From: Nitrobacter sp039808345
GTDB lineage: Bacteria; Pseudomonadota; Alphaproteobacteria; Rhizobiales; Xanthobacteraceae
Direction of reading: 5' to 3'
DNA length: 64,000 nucleotides
NCBI RefSeq assembly: GCF_047824785.1
Contig: NZ_CP181167.1
Coordinates: 744,001-808,000, forward strand
Positions 33,275-43,435 of the stretch are shown one piece after another. A program made the translations under genes and the position numbers. The notes beneath the pieces were generated by a model that searched no databases, was not told the DNA's origin, and was given only the letters and a program-made list of their open reading frames with translations. Numbering within the stretch: position 1 is the first letter of the stretch; each line of letters starts with the position of its first letter.

Positions 33275-35731
33275 TCAGGACAGCCCCGCCCAGGTGATAA
33301 CGGCATCGACAAATTCTTCCTCGCTTGTGTCCGGCGGGATGGCAAGATCAGCCTTTCGCGGTTTGGCCGATCCGGCTGACCAGTCGCGGTATGCGACAGG
33401 TATCGAAGCTCGCCTTGCGGTCTCGATCAGGGGATGACCGAATGCCGGTTCGTCGAAATCCGTCAGCAGCCAGCCAGGGCTATGCGGCGCCAGCACATCG
33501 CCGATCTCGCCGGCCGCGATCTTGCCGGTCACGAAAACATTCGCGCAGGACATCAGACGGTCATCGTCACAGGTCGCGCCGGCAACAATGACCGACTGGG
33601 ATGGCGCGCGCCCCCGCAAGCCATCCGCCAAACGTCGTATCATGCGGAAGGATGCCGGCGATGGTGCGGACGGTACGATGGCGAGCGATCGCCGCGCGCC
33701 ATGGACCGGCTTCAGGGTCAGCGGACGGATCGGCCAATTCTGAAGGACGACTTTGCGTTCGGGCCAGCGGGCCTTCGCAAAGGCCTGGGCGATCCTGCCG
33801 GGAGCAAAAAGCGGGGTTTTGTGGGGAAGCGAAGTGATCGCTTCGCTCAAAGTCCCTGCCGTAAGCCACGGATGGACCGGAAGACCAAGTTGCCGGATCA
33901 GATCGATCAACCGGGGTAACGGGTTCGGTTCGAAAATCTCAACGCGATCAGGGTGCAGCCGTGTGATGATGCCTGCCGCTTCAGCGGCGCCGGTTTCAGT
34001 GTCCAGCTTCAACTGAACGGCTTGTGGGCTGCTCCCGTCCGTGGCCCGGACATGAACGACATCCCGCTCGCGCGACAGGAGAATCGCACGCTCGCCGCGC
34101 TGTCGGAGCTGACGTGCCCGCTCCCCGGCGATGGCGAACTGCCGCCGATGGCCGAGAATCAGCACCGAAGGCTGGCGGGACCAGGTCAGCGCCCGGTCGA
34201 GTCGCGCGCGCGCCGGCCGCAGCGGATCCGCGATCTCGAACGCGCGGCATTCCCGCCGGTAGTCGGGAAACCGCTGGTCCAGCACGGCAAGATTGCGAAG
34301 CACCAGACGCCGCTTCTCGTGCTGGAACGATTTCGAGCCGTGATGTCCGACATAGACCGATGGTGCGCAGACGTTGCGAAAACCCTTGTCGCGCGCGCGC
34401 AGGCAGAGATCGACGTCCTCAAGATAGCCTCGTTCGAAGTTCTCCGATAACGCGCCAATGGCCTTAAGACAGTCGCGGGTGACATAGAGGCAGAAGCCGA
34501 TGCCGCTCGGCACGTCGGTGACATCACCGGCATTGGCGATGCGCGCGATCTCGTCAATTTCGAGAACACCGTCATAGCTCTGCATCGGATTGAGCCTGTT
34601 CGGCACTGGAAACGAAAACATGTCGCCGTTGTTCGACAGGGGAGTGACCGTTCCGATATCCGGCGCCGAATGCGCCACCTCCGCCAGTCTTTCAACAAAG
34701 CCTGGCGGCACGATGGTGTCCGAGTTGAGCAGCACGATGTCGCCCGCCGGCACGTTCTCCAGCGCACGATTGATCGCGCCGACGAATCCGAGATTGGTCT
34801 CGTTCGAGAGGAGATCGATTGCGCCACGGGCCGCAAGCTCGCCGAGATGGCGTCTCAACTCCGGCTCAGGGCTGGCGTCGTTGATGGCCATGATGCGAAA
34901 GGAGCATTTGCCGGCAGCATTCGACGCGCGCGCCCTGATGAGACTGTCAAAGCAGTCCAGCGTTGCCGGCACGTCCCGGTATACCGGAACGATGACAGTG
35001 GGCGGCAAGGTGTCGGGTTGCGGCGCGGTTGAGCGGTGCGACCGGTTTGACTGATCAGGTGGAGACGACAGGTTGGGAGCCAGCCGCCGGACCCGGAAGA
35101 CCTCGCCGTCGCATGCTAGCGTCAGCGTCTGGGGCGCTCGCGCCGCTGGTCGCCGAACCAGGAAGGCTGCCGCCTGAACGTCGATGCTGGCCAAAGGGTG
35201 AAACGGATCGGGCTCGAGCCGGCTGATCAGCGCGCTGTTCTCAACGCCAACGCTCACTTCGACGGAGTTCGCCAGTGTCCATGCGACCCAGCCCGTCACG
35301 TGATTGTCAAACACCGAATAGGCGGCCCAATGCCGCTGCCCCGCGCGCCTAAGTTCCTCAATGGCAAGGCGCAGGACGTTAGGATTGTTGTCGCGACCGA
35401 TCAGGTTGACGGCCGCGTTACGCCGTCGATCGCCGGTGGTGGACCAGGCGAGCATTCTGCGATTGGCGGCAAGATCGGATGGGTCGACGAGAAGCGCCTG
35501 GGCCAGATCAGCCATGGCCGCTTCCTTGCGTTCGAGCTTCCAGTTCGCTTCCGCGCGCAGAACGAAACAATGGGCAGCCGATGACGGATCGATCCGGCAA
35601 TGCCGGTCCGCGTATTTGAACGCCGCGAGATAATCCCTGGAGTTCAGCGCTTGCGCCGCCAAGCGCTCAAGCATGACATGGGAGGAACGTTCAGCGCGTT
35701 CCTGATTGTCAGTGAGGGGGCCGAGAACCAT
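33275..35731 (-). CDS. Multidomain glycosyltransferase: TPR, beta domain, GT2, second Rossmann region
   Basis: An 818-aa protein. Residues about 20–105 resemble TPR helices (DYLAAFKYADRHCRIDPSS). Residues about 145–230 form a beta domain with VTGWVAWTLANSVEVSVGV. Residues about 243–470 are a GT2 domain (PTVIVPVYRDVPATLDCFDSL, SNETNLGFVGAINRAL, DIVLLNSDTIVP, ERGYLEDVDLCLRARDKGF). Residues about 510–815 have GT4-like nucleotide-fold character (VLILGHRRQFAIAGERARQL), so it may carry two transferase sites. No signal peptide is visible. It overlaps the operon with the 298-aa protein upstream and the 784-aa GT downstream. Confidence 0.85.
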   Translation of the reverse strand: MVLGPLTDNQERAERSSHVMLERLAAQALNSRDYLAAFKYADRHCRIDPSSAAHCFVLRAEANWKLERKEAAMADLAQALLVDPSDLAANRRMLAWSTTGDRRRNAAVNLIGRDNNPNVLRLAIEELRRAGQRHWAAYSVFDNHVTGWVAWTLANSVEVSVGVENSALISRLEPDPFHPLASIDVQAAAFLVRRPAARAPQTLTLACDGEVFRVRRLAPNLSSPPDQSNRSHRSTAPQPDTLPPTVIVPVYRDVPATLDCFDSLIRARASNAAGKCSFRIMAINDASPEPELRRHLGELAARGAIDLLSNETNLGFVGAINRALENVPAGDIVLLNSDTIVPPGFVERLAEVAHSAPDIGTVTPLSNNGDMFSFPVPNRLNPMQSYDGVLEIDEIARIANAGDVTDVPSGIGFCLYVTRDCLKAIGALSENFERGYLEDVDLCLRARDKGFRNVCAPSVYVGHHGSKSFQHEKRRLVLRNLAVLDQRFPDYRRECRAFEIADPLRPARARLDRALTWSRQPSVLILGHRRQFAIAGERARQLRQRGERAILLSRERDVVHVRATDGSSPQAVQLKLDTETGAAEAAGIITRLHPDRVEIFEPNPLPRLIDLIRQLGLPVHPWLTAGTLSEAITSLPHKTPLFAPGRIAQAFAKARWPERKVVLQNWPIRPLTLKPVHGARRSLAIVPSAPSPASFRMIRRLADGLRGRAPSQSVIVAGATCDDDRLMSCANVFVTGKIAAGEIGDVLAPHSPGWLLTDFDEPAFGHPLIETARRASIPVAYRDWSAGSAKPRKADLAIPPDTSEEEFVDAVITWAGLS

Positions 35732-35818
35732 CTGGTGGCGTCCTGACCCGTGACGGCTGGCCGGGCTTCAAAGCTGCCGTTGTCTTCAGGCGGTAATCCG
35801 AAAAACGGCCACGGACTT

Positions 35819-36715
35819 TTATCTCGCCGCGCCGATCTGACGCTGCTGGCTACGGAAGACCCGCACCCGTGGTGAGCCACCGGAAGACTTGCGCGACGGT
35901 GGTGGTGCAGGCGTTGCAGCTACCTCCGCAGTCGCGTTACGCTCGATGCCGATGCGAATGCCGACCAGCGGCTCGCGGTTGGTCGGGCCCGATAAAACCA
36001 CGCGCCTGCCGACTGCGCGTAGGGTTGGTGCGTTCAAAAAACCTGCCTCGGCCACGAATCGCAGCTCATCCGTGCCGCTCATTTCGAGAACCACGCCGGT
36101 AAGGGGCAGGGCTCGGCCGCGGGTGCCGGCATAGGCGCCAAGCGGCACCATACGGCCGCTGCCGGTCTGGCCGTTGGCGAGCTGGACCGCGTAACGGATA
36201 TCGACGCTCAAGGGCTTGTCCGGCCATTCCAGCGCCACGCCTTCCACGCGAGACGGTGCGTCCGGGCCGGCGATCCACGCATTGGGACCGACGATAATGT
36301 CGCCGCGGCCTGCAACGTGACCGAGCACCTTCAGGCCTTCGGTTGCGGCATGTGGCTCCATGCCGTTGGCTGAATCCATCGCGGCGGGAATTCGGCTAGC
36401 CTGAATCTGTTCGACGCGAACGATGGCTGAGCGCGATCCTCCAGGTCTCGTTGGCTGGACCTGAACCTGCAAAGTCGCGGGCGTGTTGACCCGCACCACC
36501 AGTCCAGAGTTGGGCTTGTACAATGTCGGCTCGGCCGCATCCGGATGCAGGATGATCTCCATGTGGCGCTCATGCCCGTTCGCCGGCGCGACGATCACGC
36601 GCGGCGGCGAGACTGAGTCCTCGGCGCTCTTGTAATTGATGAAGAAAAGTCCGCGGTCGAGACTCAGCACTTTCTGCTGCTCAGCCTCGTTCATCCTCCC
36701 CTGAAACAGATCCAC
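35819..36715 (-). CDS. Hypothetical beta-rich protein, first gene of GT operon
   Basis: A 298-aa protein that I do not recognise. It has a soluble, beta-strand-rich character (ITVKV-like alternation such as GLVVRVNTPATLQVQVQP and RVEGVALEWPDKPLSVDIRY), no membrane segment or clear signal, and a Pro/Ala/Ser-rich tail (TPAPPPSRKSSGGSP). The repeated strand–turn pattern suggests tandem Ig-like or jelly-roll domains, perhaps binding sugar. The GTG start at 36715 has GGGAGG about seven bases upstream; ATG 36694 is an alternative. It precedes two large glycosyltransferases, 87 bases apart, so an operon is likely. Confidence 0.7.
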   Translation of the reverse strand: MDLFQGRMNEAEQQKVLSLDRGLFFINYKSAEDSVSPPRVIVAPANGHERHMEIILHPDAAEPTLYKPNSGLVVRVNTPATLQVQVQPTRPGGSRSAIVRVEQIQASRIPAAMDSANGMEPHAATEGLKVLGHVAGRGDIIVGPNAWIAGPDAPSRVEGVALEWPDKPLSVDIRYAVQLANGQTGSGRMVPLGAYAGTRGRALPLTGVVLEMSGTDELRFVAEAGFLNAPTLRAVGRRVVLSGPTNREPLVGIRIGIERNATAEVAATPAPPPSRKSSGGSPRVRVFRSQQRQIGAAR

Positions 36716-37008
36716 CAGCCGCCTCCCTCAGTCGTGCCAATTCATCACGCGCCGTCGCCTGCCTTGAACAATCAGCTATCTGTAAGCCAGCGGACGGAGA
36801 GTCAAAAACCCGACACAATCCATACTCAAGTTGCCGGTCCTGCTATCGCCGCCTCGACTTAAGAAACACGAGCGGGCGGGTGACATCAAAATACTCTCAT
36901 GGGCACCGATGTGGCCAACTCTCATGGCAGCCGTGGCGAAACACATGGCTTCGGTAACACATCGCGTCGGAAAACATGGCTTCAGCAACACATGGCTCCG
37001 GCAAGAGA
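36716..37008. other. Intergenic with short imperfect repeats
   Basis: Three imperfect copies of an ACATGGCTTCGGTAACACAT-like element occur at about 36941–37000. No gene is supported and the function is unknown. Confidence 0.5.
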
Positions 37009-37239
37009 TCAGACCAGCAAGATCGTCGATTTCGCAGGCGAAAGAGATCGTCGGATGTCTTCGGCCTCAACGCTCAGCGAGGCAGCCATCTTGCGCAATC
37101 GATCGTTCTCATCTTTCAGCAGCGTGATGGAATCCGCAATGCTGTCGACGGAATCCGGAGCATCCTCGATGTCGCTCAAATCCGCGTGCTGGATCTGCGG
37201 AAGATAATCGGAAGGATGCTGTGTAAATTTGAGCCTCAT
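37009..37239 (-). CDS. Small coiled-coil hypothetical protein
   Basis: A 76-aa acidic protein, MRLKFTQHPSDYLPQIQHADL… with a short heptad-like helix (ITLLKDENDRLRKMAASLSVE) in the middle. Composition is plausible for a real protein, and the reading frame is the only reasonable one here, but the ribosome binding site is weak and no family is recognised. It stands alone between two polysaccharide transcription units. Confidence 0.4.
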   Translation of the reverse strand: MRLKFTQHPSDYLPQIQHADLSDIEDAPDSVDSIADSITLLKDENDRLRKMAASLSVEAEDIRRSLSPAKSTILLV

Positions 37240-37529
37240 CGCGAACGCCCCGCGCTAGCCATTCCTAGCCATACCATCCCTAGCCATACTTATGAGTAAG
37301 TCAGCGACTTCGGAATTCATGTCCACCTGGTCTCGACTATTCGACGACTTTTAGGGCAGGAAGATGTCAGACGGAAGCGAAAGCTGAATGAATAGGCGTC
37401 GAGTCATTTGGAACCTGTCAACGCGCGGACATTTAGACGAGATTGTCTTTGAATGTATCGGCGAGGAAAGCTTTTACTAAATAAAGACACGCGTGCTTTC
37501 AGCGCGATCAATCAGAGGTCGTCACGCCG
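37240..37529. other. Intergenic upstream of GT4 gene
   Basis: CTAGCCAT-type short repeats occur at 37256–37289 (three copies of TAGCCAT separated by a few bases). The rest is relatively AT-rich and probably holds the promoter of the next gene. No gene is seen. Confidence 0.4.
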
Positions 37530-38891
37530 ATGAAGATTTTATTCGTTCATAATAATTTCCCGGCGCAGTATCGTCATCTCGCCGCCGCATTGGCGAATGA
37601 GCCAGGCTTTGAACTCGCCGCGATCGGCGCCTCGCACGCGCATCCAATGCGTTCGGTCAAGTTGATTAAATATGCCCTGCCTGACGCGGACGTTTCCGGG
37701 ACGCATCCGTTCGCCCGACGCTTCGACAGTGAATGTCGTCGCGCCGAGCAGGTGCTCTATAGTCTTTCAACACTGGCGACATCAGGATTTGCGCCGGATG
37801 TCATCCTCGCCCATCCTGGATGGGGTGAAACACTGCCGCTGCGCACCATGTTTCCCAAGGCGCGACAACTGGTCTATTGCGAGTTCTTCTACGGTGCCGA
37901 AGGCCGCGACATCGGCTTCGATCCGGAATTTCCGATCTCGGGCCTCGATGGCCATATCGGGTTGCAGCTCAAGAACGCGACGACGTTGCTTGCTCTGGCT
38001 GACTGTGATGTCGGAATTTCGCCGACAAACTGGCAGCGGTCGACTTTTCCAAGGCACTATCAAAGCAAGATCGAGGTCATTCATGAAGGAGTTGACACAT
38101 CGCGCGTGCGGCCCGACGCGCAGGCGCGCCTGACGCTTCCGAATGGCCGCGAGGTCAGCCGTTCGGATGAAGTTGTGACATTTGTCGTACGCAATCTGGA
38201 ACCGCTCAGGGGCTACCACATCTTCATGCGCGCGCTCCCGGAAATATTGAGGCGGAGGCCCAACGCGCAGATTGTCATTATCGGCAGGGATGGATTGTCT
38301 TATGGCATTCCGCCGCCGTCGGGCAGCACCTGGAAGTCAATCTTCCTGCAGGAGGTGCGCGACCGGCTGGACATGTCACGCGTTCACTTTTTGGGCGGCG
38401 TTCCCTACCACACCTTTCTTGCCGCACTTCAGGTGTCATCAGCGCATGTCTATCTGACGTATCCCTTCGTGCTGTCCTGGTCCGCGCTGGAGGCGATGAG
38501 CGCCGGCTGTCTGGTGATAGGGTCGGACACGCCGCCGGTGCGTGAAGTCATCAGCTCCGGAGACAACGGTCTTCTGGTTCCGTTTTTCGCTGTCGATGAA
38601 CTGGCCGAGCGGGTCGTTGAAGCGCTTCAGGAGCCGGACCGGTTTTACGCCATCAGGGAGGCTGCGCGGCAGTTCGTCATCGAGCATTTCGACGCCAAGC
38701 AGGTATGCCTGCCGCGAATGCGTCAGCTTCTCGACTTCAAGCCATCCTCGCCATCGGCGGCAACACGGCGAAAGGTCTGGAGCGGACGCTCGGCGTCGGA
38801 ATGGCCTCAAGCGACGCGCCGCTCCCGCAAAGTCATGTCGTCGCCAGAGATGGAGGCGTCAGGCGAGGGCGGCTCCGGCCGGACGTGCTGA
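37530..38891 (+). CDS. Glycosyltransferase family 4
   Basis: A 453-aa GT-B enzyme. The N-terminal half has MKILFVHNNFPAQYRHLA and a substrate region (DVILAHPGWGETLPLRTMFPKA). The C-terminal half has a donor site with VRNLEPLRGYHIFMRALPEIL, VHFLGGVPYHTFLAALQVS and the family motif YPFVLSWSALEAMSAGCLVIGSDTPPVREVI containing the catalytic E-x7-E pattern. It probably adds a hexose to the surface polymer. The last 45 residues (after LLDFKPSS) are basic and unlike the family. An overlapping frame from 38705 reads more naturally (LAIGGNTAKGLERTLG), so the 3' end may be frameshifted. Confidence 0.88.
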   Translation: MKILFVHNNFPAQYRHLAAALANEPGFELAAIGASHAHPMRSVKLIKYALPDADVSGTHPFARRFDSECRRAEQVLYSLSTLATSGFAPDVILAHPGWGETLPLRTMFPKARQLVYCEFFYGAEGRDIGFDPEFPISGLDGHIGLQLKNATTLLALADCDVGISPTNWQRSTFPRHYQSKIEVIHEGVDTSRVRPDAQARLTLPNGREVSRSDEVVTFVVRNLEPLRGYHIFMRALPEILRRRPNAQIVIIGRDGLSYGIPPPSGSTWKSIFLQEVRDRLDMSRVHFLGGVPYHTFLAALQVSSAHVYLTYPFVLSWSALEAMSAGCLVIGSDTPPVREVISSGDNGLLVPFFAVDELAERVVEALQEPDRFYAIREAARQFVIEHFDAKQVCLPRMRQLLDFKPSSPSAATRRKVWSGRSASEWPQATRRSRKVMSSPEMEASGEGGSGRTC

Positions 38892-38990
38892 AATTATGAA
38901 ATGATTGAAAGAAGCGTCGTTTGAGAGGTGCCGTTTTGGCGATGCGGCGTTCTTTACTCAAGACCGGATCGATGGGAGATGTTCTACCGG

Positions 38991-39734
38991 TCACGCGCGC
39001 GAGTTATTCGCAGGCTCGTCTGAAATGAGCGTGAAATCATCGATCGTGAATGCCGCGCCGGAGAAGTCATCGTCGCTGAAGTAAGCGCTGCGTGAAATCA
39101 GGACAGGAATGCCGGCCGCCGATGCCGAAGCGAGACCGTTGCCGGAATCCTCGATGGCGAGGCATTGCGATCCTGGCAGGTTCAGTTCGGAGAGAACCTT
39201 GAGGTAGACGTCCGGCGCAGGCTTCTTGTTCCGCACCTCGTCCCCGGCGACGATTGCCGCGAACCACTGTGTCCAGTCCTTGCCCAACGCAACCGTAAGC
39301 AGCGCATCGATGTTGCCGCGCGAGGTGGTGGTCGCGATCGCCAGAGGCTGCCCGCGCTTTCGCGCCGCGGCCAACACGGCCTGAACGCCCGGCCGAAGCG
39401 AACAGCCGCCATTGGTAATCAGGTCGGCGTATAACTTGGTCTTGGCTTGATGCAGTTCGGCGATCTCGGGATCCGACAACTGCGGTGACGCACTATTTCG
39501 CGAAACGTCGTATGCGCGGATGCGCTCCTTTCCGCCGGTTACTCGCAGCAATTCCTTGTAGAGCGCGCGGTCCCAGCGCCAATCAAGGCCAGCTTCGGCG
39601 AATGCGGTATTGAAGGCCTCGCGATGAGCCTCCTCCGTTTCGGCGAGCGTTCCGTCGACATCGAAGATCAAGGCGCGGGCCTCAACGATCGAGGCTCTTA
39701 CGTGATCCAGCGGCTTGGCGGATGCTTCGCTCAT
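38991..39734 (-). CDS. HAD-superfamily phosphatase, CbbY/beta-PGM-like
   Basis: A 247-aa HAD hydrolase of subfamily I. Motif I is ALIFDVDGTLAETEEAHREAFN (nucleophile Asp in DVDGT). The cap domain covers about residues 35–110, motif II is AIATTTS, motif III contains Lys in VRNKKPAPDVYLK and motif IV is CLAIEDSGNGLASASAAGIP. The pattern is closest to CbbY-type enzymes that dephosphorylate or isomerise sugar phosphates. The substrate cannot be read. It is convergent with the GT4 gene. Confidence 0.88.
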   Translation of the reverse strand: MSEASAKPLDHVRASIVEARALIFDVDGTLAETEEAHREAFNTAFAEAGLDWRWDRALYKELLRVTGGKERIRAYDVSRNSASPQLSDPEIAELHQAKTKLYADLITNGGCSLRPGVQAVLAAARKRGQPLAIATTTSRGNIDALLTVALGKDWTQWFAAIVAGDEVRNKKPAPDVYLKVLSELNLPGSQCLAIEDSGNGLASASAAGIPVLISRSAYFSDDDFSGAAFTIDDFTLISDEPANNSRA

Positions 39735-39840
39735 TTCAGTTCACCGGCAGGCAGATCGCGAGAAAGGATGCGATCGATATGTCATCTCCGCGACCATCGC
39801 CGCGGACTCTTTGCAGGCAGCGAACATCGGCGCCTGATGT

Positions 39841-41667
<1,827 letters not shown>

Positions 41668-42010
41668 GGGTTGATTCTTCTTCATCGAAAAAACGCGCAT
41701 GGCCCGGGCTTCGGGCGGCGGTCTTGAATTAACGGGAATTTTCAAGGTTACGAGAAGGGCGCGGCGTGATCGATGCACGCGGCAAAAGCGGTCAGGGATT
41801 CGTCGCTTCCGGCCAGGTCATTGCCACTTCTTGATCCGAGATGTCACTTCTTGTCTGAAGTGTCACTATCTTGTCTGAAATGCCGAATTCAGGTGCGAAT
41901 AGCCACAATGCGGCTCCGGCGTTTTCGCTGCGACGCTATATAGCCGGAAATCGTCAAAAAACAATGCGTCGATTGCCGTTTGGCGAACTCATTTTCAGCA
42001 ATGGCGGGAA
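41668..42010. other. Intergenic between typA and crp-like gene, with short direct repeats
   Basis: At 41821–41880 three imperfect copies of a TGTCACTTCTTGTCTGAAG-like 19–21-base unit lie head to tail. No gene is supported; this is probably upstream sequence of typA. Confidence 0.5.
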
Positions 42011-42769
42011 CTACTTTGCAAGCTGCGTGGCTTCGGCCGGGTAAACGCCGCGCAGAACCTCGTCGAAATGGCCTCTCACCGCCTCGTTGCAGAGGCAGGC
42101 GCGGCGGCCCAAAGCTTCCCGGTCGCATACCACGATGGCGCCTCGCCGGGTCGCCAGAACGCCTTCGGCCTTGAAGGTCTGGATCACGCGGCTGGCGTAG
42201 CTGCGTCCGACACCCAGCATGGTCGACAACTGCTCGTGGGTCAGTGGCACGAGTTCGCTGCCGGTGCGCTCCATCGCCGAGAGGATCCACTTGGCCGTGC
42301 GTTGTTCGATCGAATGGATGGCGTTGCAGGCTGTGGATTGAAACACCTGCGCCAGCATGCAGTCGGCATAACGCGCGAAAAGATCCTGCAGCGTAGGCGA
42401 TTTTGTTTTCGCGGATTCCAGTTTCGCGACCCGCAACCGCACGAACGGCCCTCCGACCTTGACCGTAATGCGCGTATAGGCGGGCAGATGACCATGGCTG
42501 ACGATGCCGCCGACCGCCCCCTCCCGTCCAACCAGAATGGTTTCAACATCGCGGCCGTCCTCGTTGGGGACGAGATAGGACACCAGGCTGGGTCCGCAGG
42601 GAAAGTGGACGGTTTCGACATCGTCCCCCGGATTGTAAAGCAGGTCGTCGCCTTCATTGCGGGCGACTTCAAGGCTGGACCTGATCAGCGCGAAATCCGC
42701 GTCGCTAAGCCGACGCAGAAGGTTGTTGTACGGTCGGCTCTGACGGTTCGTGCCCTGCTGGATGGCCAT
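42011..42769 (-). CDS. Crp/Fnr-family transcriptional regulator
   Basis: A 252-aa regulator. Residues about 20–145 form a cyclic-nucleotide-binding-like domain (LLYNPGDDVETVHFPC…). It lacks the N-terminal four-cysteine cluster of FNR, so it is not an Fe-S oxygen sensor. Residues about 165–230 form the winged helix with recognition region LTHEQLSTMLGVGRSYASRVIQTFKAEG. The effector is unknown. It is divergent from a single-domain receiver, and nnrS lies 670 bases further downstream, so a nitrosative-stress or nutrient link is possible but unproven. Confidence 0.92.
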   Translation of the reverse strand: MAIQQGTNRQSRPYNNLLRRLSDADFALIRSSLEVARNEGDDLLYNPGDDVETVHFPCGPSLVSYLVPNEDGRDVETILVGREGAVGGIVSHGHLPAYTRITVKVGGPFVRLRVAKLESAKTKSPTLQDLFARYADCMLAQVFQSTACNAIHSIEQRTAKWILSAMERTGSELVPLTHEQLSTMLGVGRSYASRVIQTFKAEGVLATRRGAIVVCDREALGRRACLCNEAVRGHFDEVLRGVYPAEATQLAK

Positions 42770-42905
42770 TGCTGCGTCCCCTTATCAGAGTTCCATAGCG
42801 CATACGCCTGATATTTTATGTGCAGAAGTGAACAGACAGAGCGTCGTCGCCGTGGTTGGTTCCATGCTTGAAACCGGATCGTGTCCAGGCTGCCGCCCGC
42901 GAACG

Positions 42906-43328
42906 ATGCCCATGGAAGTCATGCATCCCTCTGTCCCCGATGGTCCGGCTTCGGCGCCAGCCGGTGTCCCTCGTGACGTGCTGATCGTTGAGGATGACGT
43001 CATTATCGCGATCGATATCGAGCAGACGGTGGCGGAGTTTGGCGTCGCCTCGGCCAGGACCGCCTCGAATGTGGCGCAGGCGCTGGCCATGATCGCAGAG
43101 CGCGCTCCAGATTTCGCGCTTCTTGACGTCGCTCTTTCGGAGGAGAAAAGTTTTGCAATCGCCAGGCTGCTGGACACGTTGAAAATTCCGTTTGTTTTCG
43201 TGACCGGCTACAGCGGCGACAAGGTCTTCCCGGCGGAATATTCGGGCCGGCCCAGACTTTCGAAACCGTTTTCGCGGGATGAACTGTTCGCGATCCTGTC
43301 GAACTGGCGAAGCGGCGGCGCAAGATAA
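42906..43328 (+). CDS. Single-domain response regulator (receiver)
   Basis: About 140 aa. A CheY-like receiver with VLIVEDDVIIAIDIEQTV (acidic pocket), phospho-acceptor Asp in FALLDVALSEEKS, the conserved Thr in FVFVTGYSG and Lys in RLSKPFSRDEL. No output domain follows, so it acts through protein contacts, for example in a phosphorelay or stress pathway. The start is uncertain because ATGs at 42906, 42912 and 42921 are all in frame with no strong ribosome binding site. It is divergent from the Crp/Fnr gene. Confidence 0.86.
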   Translation: MPMEVMHPSVPDGPASAPAGVPRDVLIVEDDVIIAIDIEQTVAEFGVASARTASNVAQALAMIAERAPDFALLDVALSEEKSFAIARLLDTLKIPFVFVTGYSGDKVFPAEYSGRPRLSKPFSRDELFAILSNWRSGGAR

Positions 43329-43435
43329 GTTGCGCCCGCGCAACCTCAGGCGCAGGCATCAGGGATACACATCACTGAGCGCGCAATCACTCCGTATTTG
43401 CTGATAGGGTCGCGCGGAACGGTGAGGGATGGCGC

